Of a stretch of 42,623 bases of DNA, positions 23,909-31,873 are shown one piece after another (the first letter of the stretch is position 1; every line of letters starts with the position of its first letter). The DNA comes from Alphaproteobacteria bacterium (GTDB lineage: Bacteria > Pseudomonadota > Alphaproteobacteria > Micropepsales > Micropepsaceae), in assembly GCA_018971835.1 (NCBI GenBank), contig JAGWZW010000023.1, positions 1-42,623 on the forward strand, written 5' to 3'. The notes under the pieces are model-generated. The model had not been told where the DNA came from, ran no database searches, and saw only the letters and a program-made list of their open reading frames with translations. A program made the position numbers and the translations under genes.

Positions 23909-25195
23909 ATGCGCGTCGGGATGGGGGAACACGCTTTGGATTTCGAACGCAAGGTCTTCGCCAAGGCCGCATGGCGGCTTGTGCCGTTCATGGGGCTGCT
24001 TTACGTCGCAAGTTTCCTCGACCGCGTGAACGTGGGCTTTGCCGCGCTCAGCATGAACCGCGATCTGGGGTTCAGCCCCGAGGTCTACGGCTTCGGTGCC
24101 GGCATTTTCTTCTTCGGCTATTTCCTGTTCGAGGCGCCGTCCAACATGATCCTGGAGCGCGTAGGCGCGCGGCTCTGGATTTTCCGCATCATGCTGACCT
24201 GGGGGCTGATCTCCGCCGCCACGGCATTCATCAAGGGCGTCGTCAGCTTCTACGTCATGCGCTTTCTTCTGGGGTTGGCGGAAGCGGGCTTCTTTCCCGG
24301 CATGGTGCTCTATCTCACCTACTGGTTTCCCTCGTCGATGCGGGCGCGTTTCATCGCGATGTTCCTGGCTGCGGTGCCGCTCTCGAGCGTGATCGGGGCG
24401 CCGGTGTCGGGGTACATCCTCAGCCTCGGATCGTTCGGCGGATTAGCAAACTGGCAGTGGCTGTTCGTCCTGGAAGGTATTCCGGCATGTCTGCTGGCCT
24501 TCGCGGTGCTGGTGCTGCTGCCGGACAAGCCTGCCAAGGCCGCCTGGCTGGACGAGGAGGAGAAGGCGCTCATCGCCAGGCGGCTCGCGGCCGAGCCCGT
24601 CGCGGCACATCAGCATCTTTTGCCCATGCTGAGGGATCCGCGGGTGTGGCTTCTGGCCGTGCCCGATTTCGGCATCGTCATCGGGCTCTACGGCGTGACG
24701 CTGTGGCTGCCGCAGATCGTCAAGGGGTTGGGCTTCAGCGATGTCGAAACCGGGTTCGTGGTGGCCGCGCCCTATCTTGTCAGCATGATCGTGATGGTGG
24801 CCTGGGGCCATTCGAGCGATGTGCGGAACGAACGAATCTGGCATATCGCCGTCGCCGCCTTGATCGGCACGGCAGGCTTCCTGGCCACGGCCTGGCTGGG
24901 GAACAGTCTGCTGTCCCTGGTGACGCTGACGGTGGCGGCGGCCACGGTCTATGCGGCGCTGTCGGTGTTCTGGTCGCTGCCGTCTTCGTTCCTGGGCGGC
25001 ACGGCAGCGGCGGCCGGGATCGGGATCATCAATTCCATCGGTAATCTTGGCGGGTTCTTCGGCCCGGTCATGCTGGGCTGGTTCAAGGCGCAGACCGGCG
25101 GTTATGCGGGCGGTATGGCGGCGCTGGCCGCGATGCTGGCAGTCGCCGCCGTCATGGTCGTGGTGCTGGGCCGCAGGCTGGAGTTGAAGGCCTAA
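23909..25195 (+). CDS. MFS transporter, anion:cation symporter-like
   Basis: A 428-residue major-facilitator carrier with about 12 hydrophobic helices. The first helix region FMGLLYVASFLDRVNVGFAALSMNRDLGFS and the MRFLLGLAEAGFFPGMVLYLTYWFPSSMRAR loop are typical of the ACS family (tartrate, phthalate and other organic anions). ATG 23909 and ATG 23921 are both possible starts; neither has a clear ribosome-binding site. It begins 32 bases after the alkyl sulfatase gene and is likely in the same transcript. Because the sulfatase lacks a signal peptide, uptake of an anionic sulfate ester is an attractive but unproven role. Its last four bases overlap the convergent SLATT-like gene. Confidence 0.88.
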   Translation: MRVGMGEHALDFERKVFAKAAWRLVPFMGLLYVASFLDRVNVGFAALSMNRDLGFSPEVYGFGAGIFFFGYFLFEAPSNMILERVGARLWIFRIMLTWGLISAATAFIKGVVSFYVMRFLLGLAEAGFFPGMVLYLTYWFPSSMRARFIAMFLAAVPLSSVIGAPVSGYILSLGSFGGLANWQWLFVLEGIPACLLAFAVLVLLPDKPAKAAWLDEEEKALIARRLAAEPVAAHQHLLPMLRDPRVWLLAVPDFGIVIGLYGVTLWLPQIVKGLGFSDVETGFVVAAPYLVSMIVMVAWGHSSDVRNERIWHIAVAALIGTAGFLATAWLGNSLLSLVTLTVAAATVYAALSVFWSLPSSFLGGTAAAAGIGIINSIGNLGGFFGPVMLGWFKAQTGGYAGGMAALAAMLAVAAVMVVVLGRRLELKA

Positions 25196-25716
25196 TCGGC
25201 GCCGGTTTCGTTGCCGGCAGCGAAGCGCGCGCCCAGCGCCAGTTCCCGGGCGCGGATTTCCTGGTTCAGTGCGGCCTGCTGGTTGAGGATGCGCGGCAGC
25301 GGCACTGGCGAATTCTGGCCCAGCGCGTCCAGCCGCTGGCGCACCTTCTCGGTGTCCTCGCGGGTGACCGGCCGGGCGGCCAGCGATTCGATCTTGCGGT
25401 TGAGTTGGGCATAACCGGCGCCGGCATGGGTGTGGGCAAAGGCCAGCGATTTGTAGTCGAGCACGTATTGCAGGATCGAAGTGACCACGATCGTTGGGCT
25501 CGAAATCGCGATCAGCGAGTTGAACAGCAGGCTGTCGAGCCCGTAGATCAGGTGGATGGTGCTGAGCACCAGCACCAGGATCGAGGCTGCCACATTGCCG
25601 ATCGTGAGCAGTTTTTCGCGCCGGTCGTAATGCGAGACGCAGTCGTAGTGCATCCGCGTGGCGCGCAGGCAGCGCAGGCGCCACAACTCCAGCGCGGGTG
25701 ATTGCTGATTTTCCAT
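25192..25716 (-). CDS. SLATT-like two-transmembrane protein, solitary
   Basis: The 174-residue product has the layout of SLATT (SMODS and SLOG-associating two-transmembrane) proteins. A short N-terminal helix region has RMHYDCVSHYDRREK, then TM1 at about 36-57, a brief loop, TM2 at about 67-86, and a long cytoplasmic helical tail with AHTHAGAGYAQLNRKIESL, very similar in pattern to the family's conserved post-TM2 helix. SLATT proteins are proposed pore-forming effectors of nucleotide-dependent immune systems, but no nucleotidyltransferase or SLOG gene is nearby. ATG 25716 is used, preceded by GAGAGGGG; a TTG at 25731 is the only longer option. The family call rests on pattern, not a search. 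Confidence 0.6.
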   Translation of the reverse strand: MENQQSPALELWRLRCLRATRMHYDCVSHYDRREKLLTIGNVAASILVLVLSTIHLIYGLDSLLFNSLIAISSPTIVVTSILQYVLDYKSLAFAHTHAGAGYAQLNRKIESLAARPVTREDTEKVRQRLDALGQNSPVPLPRILNQQAALNQEIRARELALGARFAAGNETGAD

Positions 25717-25813
25717 ATCGGCCCCTCTCAACCGAAAGCTGTGTGCAAATCTAACCGCGTATCGGCGGCGTCGGGAAGCTGGCGGGGCGTCGCGGGCGGC
25801 CCTGGCCCGGCGC

Positions 25814-25842
25814 TTGACACCGGCTCATCCTTGGTCTTTCTG
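25814..25842 (+). promoter_or_regulatory. Candidate promoter of fabD with a very short or absent leader
   Basis: A perfect -35 TTGACA lies at 25814-25819. The best -10 at 16-17 bases is CTTTCT or TTTCTG (25836-25842), a weak match. The ATG at 25851 would be at or within a few bases of the transcription start, in line with the lack of a ribosome-binding site. Confidence 0.4.
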
Positions 25843-25850
25843 CCCGGCCC

Positions 25851-26813
25851 ATGACCAGAGCATTCATCTTCCCCGGGCAGGGTAGTCAGGCGGTCGGCAT
25901 GGGCAAGGCCCTGGCCGAGGCTTATGCTGTTGCCCGCGAAACCTTCGAGGAGATCGACGAGGCGCTCTCGCAGAAGCTCTCCAGGCTGATGTGGGAAGGC
26001 CCCGAATCGGACCTCGTACTGACCGAAAACGCCCAGCCGGCCATCATGGCGGCCTCTCTGGCCGTGGTGCGGGTGCTGGAGCAGGAAGGCGGGCTCGACG
26101 TCGCCAAGCACGCCCGGCTCGTGGCTGGCCATTCGTTGGGCGAATATTCGGCGCTGGCTGCTGCCGGGGCCTTCACCCTGGCCGATGCCGCCCGGCTCCT
26201 GAAGATTCGCGGCCAGGCCATGCAGGCCGCGGTGCCGGTGGGCCTGGGCGCCATGAGCGCGCTCTTGGGCGCCGAAATTGAGATGGCTGAGGAGGCCGCC
26301 CGCGAGGCTGTGGCCGCGGCCGGACCTGACGAGAAGAACCCGGTCTGCGTGGTCGCCAACGATAACGCCCCCGGCCAGGTGGTGATTTCGGGCACGGCGG
26401 CTGCGGTGGCCCGGGCCGGCGAGATCGCCAAGGCCAAGGGCGCCAAGCGGGCGATGGCGCTGGCCGTCAGCGCCCCCTTCCATTGCCCGCTGATGCAGCC
26501 CGCCGCCGAGCGCATGGCCGAGGCCCTGGCCCAAGTGACCATTCGCCCGCCGGCCGCGCCGGTGCTGGCCAATGTCACGGCGGCCGAAGCCTGCGAGCCC
26601 GCAACCATCCGCCGACTGCTGGTAGAGCAGGTCACGGGCCGTGTGCGCTGGCGCGAAAGCGTGCTGGCCCTGCGCCGCCTCGGCGTCACGACCACGGTGG
26701 AATTCGGTGGCGGCAAGGTGCTGACCGGCATGGTCAAGCGCATCGACAAGGAACTTCAAACCTGCACGCTCGATAGCCCGGCTGATATCGAAGCGTTTGC
26801 CAAGACGCTTTGA
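25851..26813 (+). CDS. fabD: Malonyl-CoA:ACP transacylase FabD
   Basis: FabD moves malonyl groups from CoA to acyl carrier protein for fatty-acid elongation. The 320-residue enzyme opens with FIFPGQGSQAVGMGK. The catalytic serine is S95 in GHSLGEYSAL, the substrate arginine is R120 in KIRGQAMQ, and the catalytic histidine is H211 in APFHCPLM. It is first in the run fabD, fabG, acpP, fabF. fabG begins 12 bases after the stop with its ribosome-binding site in between. The ATG has no Shine-Dalgarno sequence. Confidence 0.97.
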   Translation: MTRAFIFPGQGSQAVGMGKALAEAYAVARETFEEIDEALSQKLSRLMWEGPESDLVLTENAQPAIMAASLAVVRVLEQEGGLDVAKHARLVAGHSLGEYSALAAAGAFTLADAARLLKIRGQAMQAAVPVGLGAMSALLGAEIEMAEEAAREAVAAAGPDEKNPVCVVANDNAPGQVVISGTAAAVARAGEIAKAKGAKRAMALAVSAPFHCPLMQPAAERMAEALAQVTIRPPAAPVLANVTAAEACEPATIRRLLVEQVTGRVRWRESVLALRRLGVTTTVEFGGGKVLTGMVKRIDKELQTCTLDSPADIEAFAKTL

Positions 26814-26824
26814 AGGAGATTCCG

Positions 26825-27565
26825 ATGTTCGATCTCACGGGCAAGACCGCTCTGATCACAGGTGCTTCCGGCGGCATCGGTGGCGCCATAGCCAATGCGC
26901 TGCACGCCCAGGGTGCCACCGTCGTTCTTTCCGGCACACGCGCCGAAGCGCTGGAAGCCTTGAAGGCAGAGTTGGGCGAACGGGCCTTCATCGCCCCGTG
27001 CAACCTCGCTGATCCCGCCTCGGTGGAAGCCTTGCCCAAGGCCGCGGAGACCGCCGCCGGTGCGCCCGTTGACATCCTCGTCAACAATGCCGGCATCACC
27101 CGCGACAATCTCTTCATGCGTATGAAGGACGAGGAGTGGGATCAGGTGATCCAAGTGGATCTCACCGCTGCTTTCCGGCTCTCCCGCGCGGTGCTCAAGG
27201 GCATGATGAAGAAGCGCTGGGGCCGTATCATCTCCGTTACCTCGGTGGTAGGCACCATTGGCAATCCCGGCCAGGGCAATTACTGCGCTGCCAAGGCGGG
27301 CGTCGCCGGCATGTCCAAGGCGCTGGCCCAGGAAGTGGCCACCCGGAACATCACGGTGAACTGCGTGGCCCCCGGCTTTACGGCCACCCCCATGACCGAG
27401 GCCCTGACCGATGCCCAGAAGGAAACCATTGCCCGCCGCATCCCGGCCGGGCGGATGGGCAACCCCGGGGAGATCGCCGCCGCTGTGGTCTATCTGGCCA
27501 GCGAGGAAGCGGCCTACGTCACCGGCCAGACCTTGCATGTCAATGGCGGGATGGCGATGATCTGA
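26825..27565 (+). CDS. fabG: 3-oxoacyl-ACP reductase FabG
   Basis: FabG reduces beta-ketoacyl-ACP to beta-hydroxyacyl-ACP with NADPH. The 246-residue short-chain dehydrogenase has TGASGGIGG near the N-terminus, NNAGITRDNL with the active-site asparagine, and the catalytic set S140, Y153, K157. The C-terminal segment GQTLHVNGGMAMI is diagnostic of FabG. ATG 26825 is chosen because an AAGGAG lies 6 bases upstream; an earlier start at 26810 would overlap fabD's end. It clearly differs from the SDR protein at 9672, which lacks FabG hallmarks. Confidence 0.97.
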   Translation: MFDLTGKTALITGASGGIGGAIANALHAQGATVVLSGTRAEALEALKAELGERAFIAPCNLADPASVEALPKAAETAAGAPVDILVNNAGITRDNLFMRMKDEEWDQVIQVDLTAAFRLSRAVLKGMMKKRWGRIISVTSVVGTIGNPGQGNYCAAKAGVAGMSKALAQEVATRNITVNCVAPGFTATPMTEALTDAQKETIARRIPAGRMGNPGEIAAAVVYLASEEAAYVTGQTLHVNGGMAMI

Positions 27566-27718
27566 CAGGAATTTCAACAAGATAACCGCGTGTGGCGGGA
27601 GCGTGGGAGTTGTGTTAGGAAGCACCACCTTCGACGCCACGCGCGGCGACAGGGGCATGCCGCGGGCCGGAACATTGAGATGCGCGGCGACGACAACGAA
27701 CAAGAGGTTCTGAAAGCA

Positions 27719-27958
27719 ATGAGCGATACTGCCGAGCGCGTGAAGAAGATCGTCATCGAGCATCTCAACGTCGATGCGGACAAGGTCACGGACACTGCCT
27801 CCTTCATCGAGGATCTGGGCGCGGACAGCCTGGACACCGTCGAACTGGTGATGGCGTTCGAAGAAGAATTCGGCATCGAAATCCCCGACGACGCGGCTGA
27901 GTCCATCGTCACCGTCGGCGATGCGGTGAAGTATATCGACAAGGCGCAGGCTTCCTAA
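27719..27958 (+). CDS. acpP: Acyl carrier protein
   Basis: This 79-residue acidic protein carries growing acyl chains on a 4'-phosphopantetheine attached to S37 in the [12 protein letters not shown] motif. The start [10 protein letters not shown] and the helix [26 protein letters not shown] are textbook ACP. The frame is open for 43 codons upstream, but that region has a different character and is the leader. A 153-base gap separates it from fabG and probably holds its own promoter, which would fit the high ACP demand; I could not locate clear hexamers. Confidence 0.97.
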   Translation: MSDTAERVKKIVIEHLNVDADKVTDTASFIEDLGADSLDTVELVMAFEEEFGIEIPDDAAESIVTVGDAVKYIDKAQAS

Positions 27959-27987
27959 GGCCTCTCCTCTCAAGCGAGAGCTGAGCG

Positions 27988-29247
27988 ATGCGCAGAGTTG
28001 TGGTTACCGGAGTGGGTTTGGTCACGCCGCTGGCTTGCGGCGTGGAGGAAACCTGGAGCCGCCTCGTCGCCGGAAAATCCGGCGCGGGGCCGATCACCAG
28101 ATTCAATGCCGACGATCTGGCAACGCGCATCGCCTGCGAGGTGCCGCGCGGCGACGGGACCGGCGGCACCTTCAATCCCGATCAGTGGCTCGATCCCAAG
28201 GAGCAGCGCCGGGTGGATGATTTCATCCTCTACGGCATGGCCGCCGGCCAGCAGGCGGTGACCGACTCGGGATGGCAGCCCAAAACCGAGGACGAGCGCT
28301 GCCGTACCGGCGTGCTCATGGGCTCCGGAATCGGCGGGCTTCAGGGCATCGCCGAAACCGCGCTGCTGATGGCAGAAAAGGGCCCGCGCCGCGTTTCCCC
28401 CTTCTTCATTCCGGGGCGTCTTATCAACCTCATCTCGGGCTACGCCTCCATCCGCTTCGGTTACAAGGGGCCGAACCACGCGGTGGTGACGGCGTGCGCC
28501 ACCGGCGCCCACGCCATCGGCGATGCGGCCCGGCTCATCATGTACGACGACGCCGACGTGATGCTGTGCGGCGGCGCCGAGTCGGCAGTGTGCCGGATCG
28601 GTATCGCCGGCTTCAACGCCTGCAAGGCGCTTTCCACCGCCTATAACGATACGCCCGAAAAAGCATCGCGGCCGTACGACAAGGATCGCGACGGCTTCGT
28701 GATGGGCGAGGGCGCGGGCGCACTGATGCTCGAAGAGTACGAGCACGCCAAGGCGCGCGGCGCCAAGATTTATGGCGAGGTGAAGGGCTACGGGCTTTCG
28801 GGCGACGCCTATCATATCACCGCACCGGCCGAAGACGGCGATGGCGGCTTCCGCGCGATGCAGATGGCGCTCAAGCGTTCGGGTTTGCAGGCCTCGGACA
28901 TCGACTATGTGAACGCCCACGGCACCTCGACGATGGCCGACGGTATCGAACTGGCCGCGGTCGAGCGCTTCCTGGGCAACACGGTGGCGCGGACTTCGCT
29001 GTCTTCCACCAAGTCCTCTATCGGGCATATGCTGGGTGCCGCCGGCGCGGTGGAGGCGATCTTCTGCCTGCTCGCCATCCGCGACGGCGTCGTGCCGCCG
29101 ACCATCAACGTGGACAATCTCGACTGCGAGCCCAAGCTCGATCTCGTGATCAACATCGCCAAAAAGCGCGAGATCAAGGTCACGATGTCCAATTCTTTCG
29201 GCTTCGGCGGCACCAACGCAGCGCTGATCCTGACGGCCGCGGCGTGA
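27988..29247 (+). CDS. fabF: Beta-ketoacyl-ACP synthase II FabF
   Basis: FabF condenses malonyl-ACP with acyl-ACP to extend chains by two carbons. The 419-residue protein starts RRVVVTGVGLVTPLACG. The catalytic triad is C170 in VTACATGAHAIGD, H311 in NAHGTST, and H347 in SSIGHMLGAAG; the C-terminal NSFGFGGTNAALIL is also conserved. It begins 29 bases after acpP with a GAGAG sequence upstream, and it belongs to the same operon. mltG follows after 39 bases. Confidence 0.97.
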   Translation: MRRVVVTGVGLVTPLACGVEETWSRLVAGKSGAGPITRFNADDLATRIACEVPRGDGTGGTFNPDQWLDPKEQRRVDDFILYGMAAGQQAVTDSGWQPKTEDERCRTGVLMGSGIGGLQGIAETALLMAEKGPRRVSPFFIPGRLINLISGYASIRFGYKGPNHAVVTACATGAHAIGDAARLIMYDDADVMLCGGAESAVCRIGIAGFNACKALSTAYNDTPEKASRPYDKDRDGFVMGEGAGALMLEEYEHAKARGAKIYGEVKGYGLSGDAYHITAPAEDGDGGFRAMQMALKRSGLQASDIDYVNAHGTSTMADGIELAAVERFLGNTVARTSLSSTKSSIGHMLGAAGAVEAIFCLLAIRDGVVPPTINVDNLDCEPKLDLVINIAKKREIKVTMSNSFGFGGTNAALILTAAA

Positions 29248-29286
29248 CGGCGAAACGGGCGCGGGGGCCTTTGCGGAGATAGGCTC

Positions 29287-30276
29287 ATGCGCCGCGCGTT
29301 GCTGTTCCTGGTTCTGGTAGCCGCGCTGGCGCTCGTCGGCGCGTTCGTCTGGGAGCGCGTGAACTTTGTGGCGCCCGGACCCGCTGCGGCCAAGAGCGGG
29401 CAAACCGTCGTCCTGATTCCGCCGCGCGAGGGCGTGGCGGCCATCGCGCATCGCCTCGCCGAAGCGCATGTCGTCGAAAATGCCGATCTCTTCAATTGGG
29501 GCGTGCGGATCAGAGGGATTGCAGGCCGACTGAAAGCCGGTGAGTACGCCATTCCTTCGCGCGCCAGCATGGCCAACGTCGCTGCCATCCTGATTGCCGG
29601 CAAGTCGATCGAACACAAACTCACCGTTGCCGAAGGGCTGACGAGCCAAACGGCCTATAATCTGGTGAAGGCCGATCCGGTGCTTACGGGCAATGCGGGG
29701 CCGGTTCCGCTGGAAGGTTCGCTGCTGCCGGAAACTTATCTCTTCACCCGCGGTACTAGGCGCGCCGAGCTGCTCGCGCACATGATGAAGGCCGAGGACG
29801 ATCTGCTGGTAAAGCTGTGGGCCGGGCGCGAACCGGGCCTGCCGCTCAGGATGCCGCTCGACGCGGTGATTCTCGCCTCCATCGTGGAGAAGGAAACCGC
29901 GATTCCCGCCGAGCGCGGGCACATCGCCGCCGTGTTTGAGAACCGTCTCAAGCTGGGAATGAAGCTGCAGTCCGATCCGACCATCATCTACGGACTGACG
30001 CATGGGCTTCCGCTGGGCCGCGGCATTCGCGAGAGTGAGATCGAGAAGCCCACGCCCTATAACACCTATATCATCACCGGGCTGCCGCCGGGGCCGATCT
30101 GCAACCCGGGCGCCGCATCGCTCTATGCCGTGCTCCACCCGGAGCATTCAAAAGACCTCTATTTCGTGGCGGATGGTACGGGCGGCCACGTCTTCGCCGC
30201 GACCATTGCCGAACACCAGCAGAACGTCAGCCGATGGCGCAAGATCGAGCGCGACGAAAAGGCGGCTTCGCACTGA
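29287..30276 (+). CDS. mltG: Endolytic peptidoglycan transglycosylase MltG
   Basis: MltG cleaves nascent glycan strands within the chain and is thought to set their length. The 329-residue protein has one N-terminal membrane anchor (about 4-22, ALLFLVLVAALALVGAFVW), a LysM-like segment (VVLIPPREGVAAIAHRLAEAHVV), and the YceG catalytic domain. The motif ASIVEKET holds the catalytic glutamate E201, followed by AAVFENRLKLGMKLQSDPTIIYGL and the ITGLPPGPICNPGAASL signature. Placement between fabF and yicC-gmk is the standard order in alphaproteobacteria. Confidence 0.96.
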   Translation: MRRALLFLVLVAALALVGAFVWERVNFVAPGPAAAKSGQTVVLIPPREGVAAIAHRLAEAHVVENADLFNWGVRIRGIAGRLKAGEYAIPSRASMANVAAILIAGKSIEHKLTVAEGLTSQTAYNLVKADPVLTGNAGPVPLEGSLLPETYLFTRGTRRAELLAHMMKAEDDLLVKLWAGREPGLPLRMPLDAVILASIVEKETAIPAERGHIAAVFENRLKLGMKLQSDPTIIYGLTHGLPLGRGIRESEIEKPTPYNTYIITGLPPGPICNPGAASLYAVLHPEHSKDLYFVADGTGGHVFAATIAEHQQNVSRWRKIERDEKAASH

Positions 30277-30337
30277 TTTCTTTGCGCCGGAGGCGGGCGC
30301 GGGGTATCGTCCGCACCGGATCTGGGGAGCACAAGTC

Positions 30338-31225
30338 ATGAGCATTGTCAGCATGACCGGCTTCGCCGAAGCGCACGGCACGCGCGGCAATCTGCGCTGG
30401 CGCTGGGAAGTGAAAAGCGTGAACGGACGCGGCCTCGAACTCAGGCTGCGCACGCCACCGGGCCTAGACAGCATCGAGGCCGCCGCTCGCACGCTGGCGG
30501 GTGAGCGCTTCCGCCGCGGCAATCTGCAGGCGACGCTGACGCTCGAACCTCAGGAAGGCGGCCGTGGGCTCAAGATCGATGCGGCGGCGCTGGCGGCGGC
30601 AATCAAGATCGCGCATGAAATCTCTGCCGAAACCGGCCTGTCGCCGGCGCGGGTGGACGGCATCCTGGCGCTCAAGGGCGTGATCGTGCAGGACGAGGCG
30701 CAGGCGCCCGATCCGGCCGAACGCGCGGACCGCGAAGCGGCCATCGTCGAAAGCCTTGCCGCCGCATTCGATGCGCTGGGCCGCGCGCGCAAGAACGAAG
30801 GCGTCAAGCTCTCGGCGGTGCTCGGCGCGATCCTCGGCGATATCGAGCGGCTGACGCACGAGGCGGCAAGCATGGCTTCCGTGCAGCCGAAGGCGCTGCG
30901 CGACCGGCTGGCGGCGCAGATCAAGGATCTGCTGGGCACCAATACGCTTCCCGAGGAGCGTCTGGCGCAGGAGGCTGCGTTGCTGGCCGTGCGTGCGGAC
31001 GTGCGGGAGGAACTGGACCGCCTCAAGGCCCATGTGCAGGAAGCGCGCGCGCTGACGGGCTCCGGCGAGGCGGTGGGCCGCAAGCTCGATTTCCTGGCGC
31101 AGGAATTCAACCGCGAGGCCAACACGCTGTGCTCGAAATCGTCCGACATCCAGCTCACCAGGATCGGGTTGGCGCTGAAGGCGGCGATCGATCAGTTCCG
31201 CGAACAGGCCCAAAATGTCGAGTAA
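30338..31225 (+). CDS. yicC: YicC family endoribonuclease
   Basis: YicC-type proteins are endoribonucleases implicated in small-RNA decay and stress growth. The 295-residue product starts MSIVSMTGFAEAHG, the family's signature opening, followed by WEVKSVNGRGLELRLR. It ends with the conserved C-terminal segment GRKLDFLAQEFNREANTLCSKSSDIQLTRIGLALKAAIDQFREQAQNVE. ATG 30338 is chosen (GGGGAG upstream); the frame is open much farther back, but through mltG. It lies 9 bases ahead of gmk and is probably co-transcribed with it. Confidence 0.93.
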   Translation: MSIVSMTGFAEAHGTRGNLRWRWEVKSVNGRGLELRLRTPPGLDSIEAAARTLAGERFRRGNLQATLTLEPQEGGRGLKIDAAALAAAIKIAHEISAETGLSPARVDGILALKGVIVQDEAQAPDPAERADREAAIVESLAAAFDALGRARKNEGVKLSAVLGAILGDIERLTHEAASMASVQPKALRDRLAAQIKDLLGTNTLPEERLAQEAALLAVRADVREELDRLKAHVQEARALTGSGEAVGRKLDFLAQEFNREANTLCSKSSDIQLTRIGLALKAAIDQFREQAQNVE

Positions 31226-31234
31226 ACACGCCGA

Positions 31235-31870
31235 ATGAGCAGCGAGATCAAACGCCGCGGGCTGATGCTGGTGCTGTCCTCGCCCTCCGGCGCGGGCAAG
31301 ACGACGCTGTCCCGGCGTCTGCTCGAATCCGACGGCAGCATCGTGATGTCTGTCTCTGCCACCACGCGCGCCATGCGGCCGAACGAGGTGGAGGGGCGCG
31401 ACTATTTTTTCGTCAGCAAGGAAAAATTCCAGGCGATGGCGAAGGCGGGCGAGTTTCTCGAACATGCCACCGTCTTCGGCAACAGTTACGGCACGCCCGC
31501 CAGGCCAGTGATGGGCGCGCTGGCGGCGGGGCGTGACGTGCTCTTCGATATCGACTGGCAGGGCGCCCAGCAGCTCAAGGAAAAGGCGCGGGACGATCTG
31601 GTCAGCGTCTTTATCCTGCCGCCGAGCCATGACGAGCTGGAGCGCCGCCTGCACACCCGCGCGCAGGACTCCGAGGATGTGGTGCGCGCCCGCATGGAGA
31701 AGGCGGCCGGCGAAATCAGCCACTGGCCGGAATACGATTACGTGATCGTCAACCGCGACGTGGATATCGCCCACACGCAGATCAAATCCGTGCTGGAAGC
31801 CGAGCGCGTGCGCCGCACGCGGCAGATCGGGCTATCGGAATTCGTTTCCGCGCTGACGGGCGGAGAATAG
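31235..31870 (+). CDS. gmk: Guanylate kinase
   Basis: Guanylate kinase phosphorylates GMP to GDP for nucleotide pools. The 211-residue enzyme has the P-loop SPSGAGKTT, the GMP-binding region SVSATTRAMRPNEVEGRDYFFV, and FLEHATVFGNSYGTP. The lid segment with R-x-R residues (VVRARMEKAAGEI) follows. It is last in the fab-mltG-yicC-gmk run, and its stop is three bases from the stop of the convergent alcohol dehydrogenase gene. Confidence 0.97.
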   Translation: MSSEIKRRGLMLVLSSPSGAGKTTLSRRLLESDGSIVMSVSATTRAMRPNEVEGRDYFFVSKEKFQAMAKAGEFLEHATVFGNSYGTPARPVMGALAAGRDVLFDIDWQGAQQLKEKARDDLVSVFILPPSHDELERRLHTRAQDSEDVVRARMEKAAGEISHWPEYDYVIVNRDVDIAHTQIKSVLEAERVRRTRQIGLSEFVSALTGGE

Positions 31871-31873
31871 CGC

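Noticed and set aside
21927..23972. 681-codon minus-strand frame opposite the alkyl sulfatase
   Set aside because: It is antisense to a clear metallo-beta-lactamase-type enzyme and has no domain of its own.
27970..30147. 725-codon minus-strand frame opposite fabF and mltG
   Set aside because: It spans two well-defined genes and shows only low-complexity His/Gly/Arg-rich sequence.
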